Shown here one piece after another: positions 50,854-60,955 of a DNA stretch of 64,000 bases; the stretch's first letter is position 1; every line of letters starts with the position of its first letter. A program made the translations under genes and the position numbers. The notes beneath the pieces were generated by a model. That model searched no databases. It saw nothing but the letters and a program-made list of their open reading frames with translations, and was not told the DNA's origin. Source of the DNA: Balneola sp. (GTDB lineage: Bacteria; Bacteroidota; Rhodothermia; Balneolales; Balneolaceae); contig JAEPNB010000005.1 in NCBI GenBank assembly GCA_017643645.1, forward strand, positions 186,001-250,000, in the 5' to 3' direction.

Positions 50854-53637
50854 TTATTTAATCAGATTCATTTTTCTTGTGAACACTTTGTTCCCTGCCT
50901 GCAAGCGGTAAATATAGATACCACTCGCCACATTAGAAGCATCCCATGTTACGGTATAAGAACCTTCGCTCTGTGTGCTGTTTACAAGTGTAGCCACTTT
51001 TTGACCTAACATATTAAACACGTTTAAGGTCACATCTGCATTCTCTGCTACAGAATAAGAAATAGTTGTACTCGGGTTGAAAGGATTCGGATAGTTTTGT
51101 TGCAATCCGAATTCAGTAACCTGTTCTGTAAGCATTTCCTCGTTTTGTGGCAGTGCTTTAGATTGTGTTTCTGAACTCTCGAAACTTGCAGTTGAGCTTC
51201 TTGTCACTGCAACGGCAAAATCAGCTCTGCTAACATTCTCAGCTGGATTGAACTCGGCTGAAATTTCAGGAACCGGATCATATGTACCTTGCTCAAGACT
51301 GAATCTCACATTAAGGATGTTCAGATCAATTGCAATTTGCACATATGGCTTGAATGCTGCCGGGATTTCATCTGAATCTTCAACAGTAATTCTCTCGCCG
51401 TTATAAACAACCGTAACATCTTCTTCGCCGATTGCCTCAGCTGCCCATTGAAGTCCTAAACTCTGAACCAGAGAATAGGCAAGTTCGGCTCTGTTTACAT
51501 TCCCGTTAGGATTAAAACTTGTGACCGAGCTCGTAAGCATAACACCATCATCAAATTGCGTGGTGTCTTTTAATGGAGCTCCCTGAGCTACTACTGATTG
51601 AGTTATCAGTGTTTCAAACGCTCCGTCTACATCGCTGAATGTATTTCCATTTAGTGGCAGCGACTGGCGGATTTCCTGCCCCATAACCAGATATTCTGCA
51701 AGCTCAATACGCTTCAGGTTTCTGTTCGGCTTATACTTTTTGTCGTTAAAGCTATCGGCAAGTCGTTCTGAGATTGCCAGTTTAATAGCCGTTTCAGCAG
51801 GGTGACCATTTATATCGTTTAAACCGGTAAACCCACTGGCTGTTTGTGTTTTAATAACACCTGAAACTGTTTCAGGTATTCCCACACCGTTAGTTGGGTT
51901 TATTTCATCTCCTCTGAGTCCGCGAATTTCCACGGTCCATTCACCCGCAATCGGGTTAGTTACCTGAACTTCTCTGAGATAGGTAAGCGTGAACAGAACG
52001 GGAATTCCTGAACTGTATTCAACACCATTAGGGTCAATAACGATCAGGTTAACAGGGTTTCCGGTTTCGCCGGCAACACCTTCCAGACTAACACGAACAG
52101 ACAGCACGCTTTCATTTCCTGATAAGTTGAAATTATGTGTCTCGTTTGTAACTCCGGCAGGATCATAATTTACCGTGAACGGAGTTGTCTGAACATCAAA
52201 CTGAGCTTCGCCGTTAAATTCTCTGTTGGCGTTAATTGTGCTTCCGAATTCAGCGTTTCTGTCGTACGTTTTTTGAACCGCTGCAAAAGCATTCACATAT
52301 CCTGAACCAACTTCCCAGCTTTCTCTGCTTTGCATGTTGGTTGCCGTACTTTGAAGAATACTTTTAACTTCGTCCGGGTTTAAAGTCGGATCTACTTCCA
52401 GCAGTAATGCAACAATTCCTGCTACATGCGGTGTAGCCATTGATGTACCACTTGATGTAGTATAGAAAGGCAGAAAAGCCGGTTCTATTAATTCTGCGTC
52501 TTTATCGGCTCCTAATAAAGGAAGTGGAGCTGTTGTTCTTGCAGAAATTATATCTACACCGGGAGCAACAAGACTTGGTTCATCTACAAAAGTAAATGTT
52601 TCGCCGTCCAGCTCAAATGTCCCGCTTCTTCCTTTTGTTCCTCTTGATGAGAAGTCTGCAAGTTCACCGCTTTTCGTTCCGGCTCCTACAGAAATAACCC
52701 ACGGTGCTTTAGCGTATGGGTTGTGAGTATCTTCACCCGGACCTTCGTTACCGGCAGCAAAAAGTGTAACTATGTTACGATCATAAGCCATTTTACTAGC
52801 CAGATTAATCGGGTGGTTCGGATCAAAGTTACCTGAAGAACCCCAGGAGTTAGTGATCACGCGGATTCCATATTGAAATTGATGTGTTATGGCATAATCA
52901 AAGCCACCAATTCCATCAAGTACAAAAAGAGCTCCACCGGATCCATAGCCGATTAGGTCAGCACCGGGAGCTACTCCCTGATGTTTACCGTTAGAAGCTA
53001 CACCACGTCCGCCAACCGTTCCGGCTACATGTGTACCATGTCCGGAATTAGTATCTGTATTTGGTACGTCTTCTACATAAGTCACGGGACCTAAACTGCT
53101 GTATGCGTGCAGATTTGTAGATCCCAGTACATTTTGAACCAGAGCGGTTCCGTATTCCAGATCAGGATGAGTTCCATCGACCCCACTGTCGTTCACAACA
53201 ACTCCAATTCCTTTTCCGGAAATCGGGAAGCCGCCATTTTGAGATGTGAAGTCAGCGTTAGACTGAACTTTGTCTACTCCTGTAATACCTCTTGCATCAT
53301 TGTTGAAATAAGAAAGCTCCTTATTTAAGTAGATCGACCTTATTTCCTGCCTGGATGCCAAAGCAGTAATTTGTGACGGAGTAGCAACAGCTCCTGCCAT
53401 TGGTAAACTCTGAAAAGAATAACCTACAGAAATACCTGCGTCATTTAATATCGACAGTTCACCGGAATCGGGTGCTTCATTACCCCAAAAGGTAATAATT
53501 ACCTCTACAGACTCCGTTGCTGTATTTAGTGTGTTTTGAAGATCAGGGCCTATCACAGCCTGAGCTTGCGTATAGTTTGTAAGTGATATAGAAAAAATTC
53601 CTATCACTAACAGTGCTAGTATATTATTGGATTTCAT
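50854..53637 (-). CDS. Secreted subtilisin-like (S8) protease with SLH-like repeats and type IX tail
   Basis: From the ATG at 53637 (MKSNNILALLVIG), 927 residues: signal peptide (1-27) and an inhibitor-like segment (about 35-105). The S8 catalytic domain follows, with Asp150 in NDSGVDGTHP, His200 in SGHGTHVAG, oxyanion Asn263 in TNSWG and Ser399 in SGTSMATPHVAG. A P-domain-like beta region lies at about 470-600. SLH-like repeats come next (about 610-800, with FSDVDGAF and NVNRAELAYSLV). The C-terminal sorting tail contains [18 protein letters not shown]. An alternative start is at 53652. Secreted and probably surface-anchored. Confidence 0.88.
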   Translation of the reverse strand: MKSNNILALLVIGIFSISLTNYTQAQAVIGPDLQNTLNTATESVEVIITFWGNEAPDSGELSILNDAGISVGYSFQSLPMAGAVATPSQITALASRQEIRSIYLNKELSYFNNDARGITGVDKVQSNADFTSQNGGFPISGKGIGVVVNDSGVDGTHPDLEYGTALVQNVLGSTNLHAYSSLGPVTYVEDVPNTDTNSGHGTHVAGTVGGRGVASNGKHQGVAPGADLIGYGSGGALFVLDGIGGFDYAITHQFQYGIRVITNSWGSSGNFDPNHPINLASKMAYDRNIVTLFAAGNEGPGEDTHNPYAKAPWVISVGAGTKSGELADFSSRGTKGRSGTFELDGETFTFVDEPSLVAPGVDIISARTTAPLPLLGADKDAELIEPAFLPFYTTSSGTSMATPHVAGIVALLLEVDPTLNPDEVKSILQSTATNMQSRESWEVGSGYVNAFAAVQKTYDRNAEFGSTINANREFNGEAQFDVQTTPFTVNYDPAGVTNETHNFNLSGNESVLSVRVSLEGVAGETGNPVNLIVIDPNGVEYSSGIPVLFTLTYLREVQVTNPIAGEWTVEIRGLRGDEINPTNGVGIPETVSGVIKTQTASGFTGLNDINGHPAETAIKLAISERLADSFNDKKYKPNRNLKRIELAEYLVMGQEIRQSLPLNGNTFSDVDGAFETLITQSVVAQGAPLKDTTQFDDGVMLTSSVTSFNPNGNVNRAELAYSLVQSLGLQWAAEAIGEEDVTVVYNGERITVEDSDEIPAAFKPYVQIAIDLNILNVRFSLEQGTYDPVPEISAEFNPAENVSRADFAVAVTRSSTASFESSETQSKALPQNEEMLTEQVTEFGLQQNYPNPFNPSTTISYSVAENADVTLNVFNMLGQKVATLVNSTQSEGSYTVTWDASNVASGIYIYRLQAGNKVFTRKMNLIK

Positions 53638-53837
53638 ATCCTCGTTGTTCATTAATATTAAAATGTTTAGTGCACCTTGTTGATTGGCTACGAAAAGCGC
53701 GTTTAAGTACACCGAACACAATATTTACTAATTTTTACCTTCCGGGTTCCCGATTCTATAAAGTCGTTGATTTGAGTTCTTAACTAAGCCGTGGTTTTTT
53801 TACCTTACGATGACCTTTTAAAACTCAAAAGATTTGT

Positions 53838-55097
53838 ATGCTTACATCATTTATTTCCGTTGATAAAGAATCTCATTTTCCAATTCAAAACCTTCCGTTC
53901 AGCGCTTTCAAAACTGAAGATGGAGAGATTCATCTGTGCTCTGCTATTGGTGATTATGTGATCGACCTTTTTGTGCTGGATGAAGCGGGACTATTTGACG
54001 GCAAATATTTAAAGGATCAATTCGCTTTTCAGGACTCCACACTCAATTTCTTTATGGGGCTTGGAAAACCGGCCTGGCAGGAAGCGCGTCAAACGTTGAC
54101 AAATCTGCTCGACAAAGACAACCCAACTTTGAGAGATGATGACCTGCTCAGATCACGGGTTTTTGTTCCAATGGAAGAAGTGGAAATGGTCATGCCTGTC
54201 GAGATCGGAGACTACACCGACTTTTACTCGTCTGAACAACATGCGTTCAATGTGGGTTCTATGTTTCGCGACCCTGATAATGCTCTGATGCCAAACTGGA
54301 AACATTTGCCCGTTGGTTATCACGGCCGTGCTAGCTCCATCGTTTTAAGCGGAACGGATCTGCATCGCCCAAAAGGACAAACCATCCCCAATGATTCTGA
54401 CCAGCCTGTATTTGGAGACAGTAAGCTTCTGGATTTTGAACTGGAAGTCGGTTTTTTCACCGGACCGGGCAATGAACTGGGGGATACAATTTCCGTTGAC
54501 AACGCGGAAGATCATATTTTCGGAATGGTTCTGGTTAACGACTGGAGTGCCCGTGATATTCAGAAATGGGAGTATCAGCCTTTGGGACCTTTCCTTGCCA
54601 AAAACTGGGCAACGAGTATTTCTCCCTGGATCGTGACGCTGGATGCATTATCTCCATTCAGGTTGGATATGCCGGAACAGGATCCGGAAGTACTTCCTTA
54701 CTTAAATCAGAAAAACCGTTCCACTTTTGATATCAATCTGGAAGTTTATCTGGATAATGAAAATCTAAAAGAACCGCATAAACTGGCTGCATCAAACTAC
54801 AAGCATATGTACTGGAGTATGGCTCAGCAGTTAGCTCATCAAACGGTTACCGGTTGTAATGTGCGTCCCGGCGATATGTATGCTTCAGGGACCATCAGCG
54901 GAAATACTGAAGATTCTTACGGAAGTATGCTGGAACTTACCTGGAAAGGAAGCAAGCCTGTTCAATTAAATGACGGCTCCGAAAGAAAATTCATTCAGGA
55001 CGGTGACAATGTGATAATGACGGGATATGCAGAGAATGGTGATTATCGTATTGGTTTCGGTGTTGTGGAAGGGAAGATTTTGCCCGCTAAACAATAA
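53838..55097 (+). CDS. fahA: Fumarylacetoacetase
   Basis: Last enzyme of tyrosine/homogentisate degradation, splitting fumarylacetoacetate into fumarate and acetoacetate. At 419 residues it has the normal length for the eukaryotic-type enzyme: an N-terminal SH3-like domain, then the metal-binding catalytic domain with DYTDFYSSEQHA, LPVGYHGRASSIV, LDFELEVGFF, LVNDWSARDIQKWEYQPLGPF and the late GDMYASGTISG. Other pathway genes are not in the window. Confidence 0.95.
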   Translation: MLTSFISVDKESHFPIQNLPFSAFKTEDGEIHLCSAIGDYVIDLFVLDEAGLFDGKYLKDQFAFQDSTLNFFMGLGKPAWQEARQTLTNLLDKDNPTLRDDDLLRSRVFVPMEEVEMVMPVEIGDYTDFYSSEQHAFNVGSMFRDPDNALMPNWKHLPVGYHGRASSIVLSGTDLHRPKGQTIPNDSDQPVFGDSKLLDFELEVGFFTGPGNELGDTISVDNAEDHIFGMVLVNDWSARDIQKWEYQPLGPFLAKNWATSISPWIVTLDALSPFRLDMPEQDPEVLPYLNQKNRSTFDINLEVYLDNENLKEPHKLAASNYKHMYWSMAQQLAHQTVTGCNVRPGDMYASGTISGNTEDSYGSMLELTWKGSKPVQLNDGSERKFIQDGDNVIMTGYAENGDYRIGFGVVEGKILPAKQ

Positions 55098-55251
55098 CTC
55101 AACATCCAACACTCAACATCCAATGTCCATTGTTACTTATGTGACGTTCATAACTGGAAGTTGGATGTTGCTTGTTCATCATTGGCTGTTGAGATAATTC
55201 GGGATACACATACCAGCGGATCAAGATGAAATTATTATTATAAAATCCTTT

Positions 55252-55279
55252 GTAGGGGCGATTCATGAATCGCCCCTAC
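55252..55279. repeat. Perfect 28-base palindrome
   Basis: GTAGGGGCGATTCA followed immediately by its exact reverse complement TGAATCGCCCCTAC, with no loop. As a typical REP-like palindrome it may be a recognition unit of a REP-associated transposase encoded elsewhere. Confidence 0.85.
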
Positions 55280-55360
55280 GTAATAAAATTGGTACCATAA
55301 AATCTGGCTGGTAAACGGGACGGACAGGTGGGGCTTTAAGATAATTCGGGATACACAACG

Positions 55361-55456
55361 CGCCGGCCCTGCCCCAAAGGGATGCCTATGGCAAAGGACC
55401 TGCTGGTTTAAAATCACACAACGAAATTTACGCTAGTAGGGCGTTCACGCCCGGCG
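55361..55456 (+). repeat. Dispersed repeat family 1, copy b
   Basis: Core CCAAAGGGATGCCTATGGC, end CTAGTAGGGCGTTCACGCC. It matches 45520-45613 (inverted), 56068-56162 and 56390-56484. Confidence 0.8.
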
Positions 55457-55547
55457 GGCAAGCAGTAATTCAACATCCAATATTGAACATCCAATGGCCA
55501 TTGCCGCTCATGTGACGTTGGATATTGTGTGGTTCATTTCAAAATCG

Positions 55548-55636
55548 TCATCTCGCGGCGTATGCCCGAGATCCGGATTGGTTTAGAGGAATATGCCTGT
55601 GATAGCGATCCAGATTCCTGCCTCCGCAGGAATGAC
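55548..55636 (+). repeat. Dispersed repeat family 2, copy at 55.5 kb
   Basis: Matches 45375-45463 over its whole length; variable in the middle (GAATATGCCTGTGATAGC versus GAGCGTGCCATTAACAAC). Confidence 0.75.
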
Positions 55637-56067
55637 GTTAGCTATTTAATGCTGAGTCAGCACTAGTTCTAAGTAAAAAACCTCGTTCATAAGCTAGCAT
55701 GGGCTTCAGCCCTGCGTCGTGTGGGTGTGAATTATAATAACGAGAAGAATCTTTAAAACCGGTCGGACTGAAGTCCTCTCTAGCAAACTTAATACTGAAT
55801 GTTGGTGGTGATTTAGATTTACTCAGGTAAACCATCCAGGGATTTATCCCGCAGCGATTGAAGGCAGGCAAATCACAAATCGCGCCGGCCCTGAAGGAAC
55901 CCATCCCTGTCCCTTCCCTTCTTCGAGGGAAGGGGACGCTTTAACAGAATTCTGAATTTGCTTAAAAAGTCTCTCTCCCCAATGTTAGAGAAAGAACAAA
56001 AGATAACTCCTTTGATGACTACTAAGAGGTTTATTGAAATTAAGAGTCTTCACAAAGATCCTGATCC

Positions 56068-56162
56068 GCCGGCCCTGCCCCAAAGGGATGCCTATGGCAA
56101 AGGACCTGCCGGTTTAAAATCACACAACGAAATGTACGCTAGTAGGGCGTTCACGCCCGGGG
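56068..56162 (+). repeat. Dispersed repeat family 1, copy c, part of a tandem duplication
   Basis: Same unit as copy d at a spacing of 322 bases. Similarity extends on both sides (about 56050-56240 against 56372-56562). Confidence 0.8.
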
Positions 56163-56389
56163 TGTAGGCAGGAAATAAATCTTTGCGCTTATTCTTTAAT
56201 CGTGCAGATCCTTCTCCGTCAGCCGACGGATCAGGATGACTTTACTTTTGAAAATTATTTCCAGCTCATCTGACTCTCATCGTTCCTAAAGAGCTCCCCT
56301 CCCTAATCTTAGGGAGGGGACGGGGGGTGGGTTAGAAACAAAACCGGGAGATTTAATTAAACTAACAACCCCCACAAAGATCCTGATCC

Positions 56390-56484
56390 GCCGGCCCTGC
56401 CCCAAAGGGATGCCTATGGCAAAGGACCTGCCGGTTTAAAATCACGCAACGAAATGTACGCTAGTAGGGCGTTCACGCCCGGGG
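56390..56484 (+). repeat. Dispersed repeat family 1, copy d, part of a tandem duplication
   Basis: Second member of the duplication with copy c. Downstream it carries GATCCGCCAGCTGGCGGA, a small palindrome that differs from copy c. Confidence 0.8.
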
Positions 56485-56633
56485 TGTAGGCAGGAAATAA
56501 ACCTTTGAGCTAGTTCTTTAATCGTGCAGATCCTGATCCGCCAGCTGGCGGACAGGATGACATCGGGGTTTTAATACTATTGTGATCTAGTTAACCGCAT
56601 TGCTATTTGTAATTTGAAGCTTGGTATTTATTT

Positions 56634-58349
56634 CTATTTAACCAGTGTCATTCTTTTGATCTGAACTTTATCGTTGGTTTGAAGCCTGTACATATATACG
56701 CCTGAAGCCAGATCTTCCAGATTTACAGATAATGTATGATTCCCCGTTGGAAGAGAGCCGTTAAATACAGACTTCACCAATCTTCCGGTTATGTCATAAA
56801 CATCTACCTTTACTTTTTGAAACTTCGAAATGCTTACCGGTATGTTTGTGCTCGGGTTAAACGGATTAGGGTAATTCTGTTTAAGCTCAGTTATTTTTGG
56901 TTTTGTATCATCAAACTCATTTGATGTAGGTAAAGTATCAGACACTTTGATCTTAAATGTGTTTGAAACTCCTCTGTTTTCATTCAAAACAATAGCGCCA
57001 AGACGTTCAATATCTGACCACAGCCATCCTTCATTAACTACATAGTCACCTGATTCCGCTTCGGCATATGCAAAAGCCACCGATTCATCCTTGAATAAAG
57101 CCACCACAGCCAGACTGATTTCTGAAGACCCTGTATTTATTAATACTGAAGCTTCTCCGGTTTGGTTTGACGGAGGCTTAACATTCAGAAAGTAGCTGGA
57201 AAATCTGCCTAAAGTTATGTCTTCTGATAACACATCTTCCACCTGAGTGTCGGTTCTTTGGGAATTAGGAGTTGGATAAAACATACTTTCATTAAAGCCG
57301 AAGTTTGCATTGCTGTAGGCACCTGAAGTATAATGCCATGTATACAATTCCAGTAAAGACTGCGTGTAATCCAGGCCTCTTGAATCCAATTCAGCACCAA
57401 CTGCATTAAGGAAAGGAATATCTGTTACGCTGTTTTCGATTCTGTTCCATACTCCCGGCCAGAAATCAGCGCCAATCTTCTCATGAAAATAAAGTGCCCA
57501 AGTTACATCCTCGTACGAACCCGGAGATACCGACACACCCGGATTCCCAAAAACATCTCCCACACCGCCCAGATAATTATAGTAATCGTTAACCAGATCG
57601 TAGACCACCTCTTCAATAAGAGTAGCATCCATTTCTGCCCAGCCGTCCGAATCTCCGGTAAAATCATTTTGCGCAAATTGAATGGCATGCTTGAACTCAT
57701 GAGCCACCGTCACTCTTAAAGCACCGAGCTGGTCTCCATCCGGATCGTTATTAGAAGGAAAACCCACAAAATCATTTTCCAGTACAATATGTGTTCCGGG
57801 GCCTCCGGGATTAGAATAGGTCTGTGCAAATCCATAAGTGTTCTGAAGATCCTCAAAAGAAATCTCATAAGTGCTGCCGTCAGGAATAGGATCTGCGAAA
57901 CCCAGTGTTTGAACTAAATAGCTGTATGTAGAATCCGCTGCAATCCCTGCTTCCTCAACAAAATCAGGTACGCTGTTAGAATTACTATCAGTAGCAGGAA
58001 CGGCATCATCACCGGAAGTTTGATACGTAAATTCAAACTTCCCCGAAGCACTTGTATAGGTTGCCATCGCCGACTTCTGCTTAACAACGGTGTTGTTATC
58101 TATTAAAGATGAAGAGATCTCGTTTTTATGTTTATAGCCAAAAATATGAAGCGGGCTGGTGCACTTGTGGATCATGCCGTTGTCATAAACATTCTGCATT
58201 CTCAAATACGCTTCTTCAGCAGTAGTATTACCGGTTTTAAAATCAATCAGGATCTCAGGGATGGTAACCCTGTTAGTTTGAGCAACAGAAACTTCTGTAC
58301 TGATTACCCAAAACATACACACGCATAAAATTTTTGACATTAGCTTCAT
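56634..58349 (-). CDS. Secreted metalloprotease-like protein (MXAN_6640-type) with type IX tail
   Basis: From the ATG at 58349 (MKLMSKILCVCMFWV), 571 residues with a signal peptide ending SVAQ. The key motif TVAHEFKHAIQFAQND (HExxH zinc site) and the surrounding DPDGDQLGALRV and ATLIEEVVYD segments resemble the MXAN_6640 family of putative metalloproteases. The C-terminal 80 residues are a type IX sorting tail ([18 protein letters not shown] ending KRMTLVK). Proteolytic activity has not been shown by anything here. Confidence 0.72.
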   Translation of the reverse strand: MKLMSKILCVCMFWVISTEVSVAQTNRVTIPEILIDFKTGNTTAEEAYLRMQNVYDNGMIHKCTSPLHIFGYKHKNEISSSLIDNNTVVKQKSAMATYTSASGKFEFTYQTSGDDAVPATDSNSNSVPDFVEEAGIAADSTYSYLVQTLGFADPIPDGSTYEISFEDLQNTYGFAQTYSNPGGPGTHIVLENDFVGFPSNNDPDGDQLGALRVTVAHEFKHAIQFAQNDFTGDSDGWAEMDATLIEEVVYDLVNDYYNYLGGVGDVFGNPGVSVSPGSYEDVTWALYFHEKIGADFWPGVWNRIENSVTDIPFLNAVGAELDSRGLDYTQSLLELYTWHYTSGAYSNANFGFNESMFYPTPNSQRTDTQVEDVLSEDITLGRFSSYFLNVKPPSNQTGEASVLINTGSSEISLAVVALFKDESVAFAYAEAESGDYVVNEGWLWSDIERLGAIVLNENRGVSNTFKIKVSDTLPTSNEFDDTKPKITELKQNYPNPFNPSTNIPVSISKFQKVKVDVYDITGRLVKSVFNGSLPTGNHTLSVNLEDLASGVYMYRLQTNDKVQIKRMTLVK

Positions 58350-58450
58350 AGTAGTCTCAACATTATTTAAATATAAAATTCGTAACTTTGCCCCGCAGGA
58401 TAAACTCCACTGAAAAGATAATATTTTAAACGAGAATTGCACTAAGAAAT

Positions 58451-59416
58451 ATGTACGAAGTTATTCTCTACTACTACTTTAATACGATTGAGCATCCCGA
58501 GCAGTTTGCGAAACAGCATAAACAGTACTGTAAAGACCTGGGCATTAAAGGACGTATTTATATTTCTTCTGAAGGAATAAACGGAACCGCTGCAGGTACA
58601 CCGGAGCAAATGGCTCAATACAAAGCGGACTTGCGAGCTATTCCCGGATTTGAAAACACCGAATTTAAGACGGATGAATCAGACTATATCCCGTTTTCCA
58701 AGTTGATCTGTAAGACCAGAGAAGAAATTGTGTCTCTGCATGTGGATGGAGTGGACCCCAAAGACGGTGGAAATCATTTGTCACCGGCTGAGTGGCGCAG
58801 AGTGATGGAAGAGGAAGATCACGTGATGATCGACGTGCGAAATAATTACGAATCAAAGATCGGTCACTTTAAAGGAGCATTGAAACCGGATGTCGAAAAC
58901 TTCTTCGATTTCCCGCAATGGCTGGAAGAAGCTGAGATCCCCAAAGACAAAAAAGTACTGATGTACTGCACGGGTGGTATCCGTTGCGAGAAATTTTCTG
59001 TACTGATGAAAGAACAAGGCTGGGATGATGTAAACCAGTTGCACGGCGGAATCCTTCGCTACGCCAAAGAAGAAGAAGGCAAGCACTTTGAAGGAAAATG
59101 CTTTGTGTTTGATGATCGATTGGTGGTTCCAGTAAATCCCAAAGATCTGGCGCCGATCGCCAAATGCGAGATCACCGGAAAACCTGCTGATACCTACGTG
59201 AACTGTGCCAACATGGAATGCAACAAGCTGTTTGTCTGCTCAGAAGAAGGCGCGCACATCATGGAAGGCTGTTGCAGCGAAGAATGTAAACAAAGCGAAT
59301 ACCGCCGACCTTTTGATCCTGAAAATGCCTTTAAACCTTTCCGCAAATGGTACAACTATTTCGGCGACGACTTCAAAGACCGACATGCTTCCCAACAAGC
59401 AGCTGAACAGTCGTAA
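58451..59416 (+). CDS. trhO: tRNA uridine-34 hydroxylase, rhodanese-like (TrhO)
   Basis: Prephenate-independent tRNA 5-hydroxyuridine synthase family (formerly YceA). The N-terminal acylphosphatase-like part (IYISSEGINGTAAGT) is followed by a rhodanese domain with active-site Cys173 in MYCTGGIRCEKF and a C-terminal cysteine cluster (about 245-285, CEITGKPADTYVNCANMECNK and CCSEECKQ). 321 residues. The 3' end overlaps the next gene by 32 bases. Confidence 0.93.
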   Translation: MYEVILYYYFNTIEHPEQFAKQHKQYCKDLGIKGRIYISSEGINGTAAGTPEQMAQYKADLRAIPGFENTEFKTDESDYIPFSKLICKTREEIVSLHVDGVDPKDGGNHLSPAEWRRVMEEEDHVMIDVRNNYESKIGHFKGALKPDVENFFDFPQWLEEAEIPKDKKVLMYCTGGIRCEKFSVLMKEQGWDDVNQLHGGILRYAKEEEGKHFEGKCFVFDDRLVVPVNPKDLAPIAKCEITGKPADTYVNCANMECNKLFVCSEEGAHIMEGCCSEECKQSEYRRPFDPENAFKPFRKWYNYFGDDFKDRHASQQAAEQS

Positions 59417-60278
59417 AGTCCGGCTGATATCGCCCTACCCGATCACACATCGTTTTAAAGTTCAGGACGAATTTGTTGGAAAGTCATTACTGGAGATGAT
59501 GGTCACTCGTTTTCCTTTTCGCGCTGAAATCGAATGGGAAAAACGAATCCAAAACGGAAGAGTGGGGCTGAATGAAGAATCCGCTGCGCCGGATGTTTTG
59601 CTCAAAAAATCTGATTCCGTATTCCATCACAACCCGAAGGTGATAGAACCCAGTGTACCGGATGAAATTGAGATCCTGCAGGAAACCGAAGACTGGATCG
59701 CCGTGTTTAAACCCGCGCCGTTGCCGATGCATCCGGGCGGACGTTATTTCAAGAATACACTCACGGCTATGTTAGAAGATATGGGTTATGCCGATCTGAA
59801 AATCGTGCATCGCTTAGATGCCGTGACTTCCGGAATCGTACTCTTCGCCAAGACCAAAGCGTTTGCCCAACGTGCCATGACCGAGTTTGCCGAAGGCAGA
59901 GTACAGAAAACTTATTTCGCTGAAGTATCGGGCGTTCCCGAAGAAGATTCCGTGATCATTAACACGCCCATCAAGCGTAAAACGGGATTTGTATTTGAAA
60001 GCAACCCCGATCTGACCAACGCCAAACCTGCCGAAACCACCTTCACCGTTGTTGAACGAAAAGAAGATTCCGCCATCATTAAATGCGAACCCAAAACCGG
60101 TCGCACCCACCAGATTCGTCTGCATTTAGAACATTGGGGCTATCCCATCATCGACGATCCCATTTACGGAATCAACGGCGACAAAACCAGCAAAAAAGCC
60201 CAGAAAACCGCCATCAGTTTAGTAAATGCCGGGTTGGTTATTGAGGAGTTGGGGGTGGAAATAAAAATTACTTTGTAA
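59385..60278 (+). CDS. RluA-family pseudouridine synthase
   Basis: 297 residues from MLPNKQLNSRKVRL (59385). The frame is open further upstream inside trhO, but that part is a shadow of trhO. The N-terminus has an S4-like element (GKSLLEMMVTRFP, RIQNGRVGLN). The catalytic motif is VHRLDAVTSGIVLF with Asp145, and KTGRTHQIRLHLEHWG near the C-terminus is diagnostic. It targets rRNA or tRNA uridines; which position is not evident. Its 3' end is duplicated 838 bases downstream. Confidence 0.9.
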   Translation: MLPNKQLNSRKVRLISPYPITHRFKVQDEFVGKSLLEMMVTRFPFRAEIEWEKRIQNGRVGLNEESAAPDVLLKKSDSVFHHNPKVIEPSVPDEIEILQETEDWIAVFKPAPLPMHPGGRYFKNTLTAMLEDMGYADLKIVHRLDAVTSGIVLFAKTKAFAQRAMTEFAEGRVQKTYFAEVSGVPEEDSVIINTPIKRKTGFVFESNPDLTNAKPAETTFTVVERKEDSAIIKCEPKTGRTHQIRLHLEHWGYPIIDDPIYGINGDKTSKKAQKTAISLVNAGLVIEELGVEIKITL

Positions 60279-60325
60279 CGAAGAACTGTTGAAGGTATCT
60301 TATTTATCAAACAAATCAATTACTT

Positions 60326-60955
60326 ATGCATTCAAAGTTTTTTCTTCTTTTTTTATCCTTTTCTTTTTCCATTTCAACAACAGCATTTACGCAATATGCA
60401 TTTGATGTAAAGACCCTTCTCGAAGAAAAAGGAGACTTACAAAATTATAAACAAGGATTGCTCTCATCTATTTCTAGCTCAGGTTGGGCTAGTGTTAAAG
60501 ACGTTGGGGAGGATTATTCTTTATGGATTACAAACTTGGAAAGAACTCACTTTGAAGACTCCGTCATAGTTAGTTTAATTGTTGAATTAAGAACGCCCTC
60601 CATGTTTACAAGAGGCGACCATATAGGGGGCAGGCAAATATGGTTGAAATATCATTGGGATAATGCTGAAAAGTATGCTACGGATAACATAGATGATTTC
60701 AATTTTGAAAGCGATGAGCATGCAAGCTTTGACGAGGCTTTAAATAATTTAAGTTCCACAGCTGGATTAGTTACTTCAATGGGATTAATGGATGTAAGCG
60801 GTCTTTCTAATGACGGTGTGGCTTCTTTAGTACAGCAATTAGGAAACTTAATGAAAAGAAATCCATCACCTATGGAACTTTTAGAAAGCCTCTATTTAGG
60901 AGAACAAGCATTATTAGCTGCAAGAGAAATTATTAAAGACGAAGGTAGTAATTAA
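60326..60955 (+). CDS. Exported protein of unknown function inside the rluA 3' duplication
   Basis: 209 residues with a signal peptide (1-22, ending TAFTQ). The rest is mixed, with a strand-rich part (WASVKDVGEDYSLWITNLERT, DSVIVSLIVELR) and a helical C-terminus (MELLESLYLGEQALLAAREII). No known family. It lies exactly between the real 3' end of rluA and a second, displaced copy of that end, so it was probably brought in by an insertion or duplication event. Confidence 0.5.
   Translation: MHSKFFLLFLSFSFSISTTAFTQYAFDVKTLLEEKGDLQNYKQGLLSSISSSGWASVKDVGEDYSLWITNLERTHFEDSVIVSLIVELRTPSMFTRGDHIGGRQIWLKYHWDNAEKYATDNIDDFNFESDEHASFDEALNNLSSTAGLVTSMGLMDVSGLSNDGVASLVQQLGNLMKRNPSPMELLESLYLGEQALLAAREIIKDEGSN

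Larger units (their letters stand above)
55098..56633. other. 1.5-kb gene-free, repeat-dense intergenic region
   Basis: No credible ORF; short frames here translate the repeats. It contains three copies of repeat family 1, one of family 2, two copies of an AACATCCAA-type unit (about 55100-55180 and 55470-55532), two copies of GATAATTCGGGATACACA (about 55190 and 55338), a 28-base palindrome, several GGGCTTCAGCCC-like mini-palindromes (55700-55860) and a tandem duplication with period 322 bp. Confidence 0.75.

Noticed and set aside
55638-56167. Short ORFs in the repeat region (e.g. 55638-55904 minus, 55958-56167 plus)
   Set aside because: They are translations of dispersed repeats and mini-palindromes, with no family-like features.
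59205-59384. Upstream extension of the rluA-type gene
   Set aside because: It lies inside trhO in another frame, and its composition is that of a shadow frame. The S4-like domain begins after the ATG at 59385.
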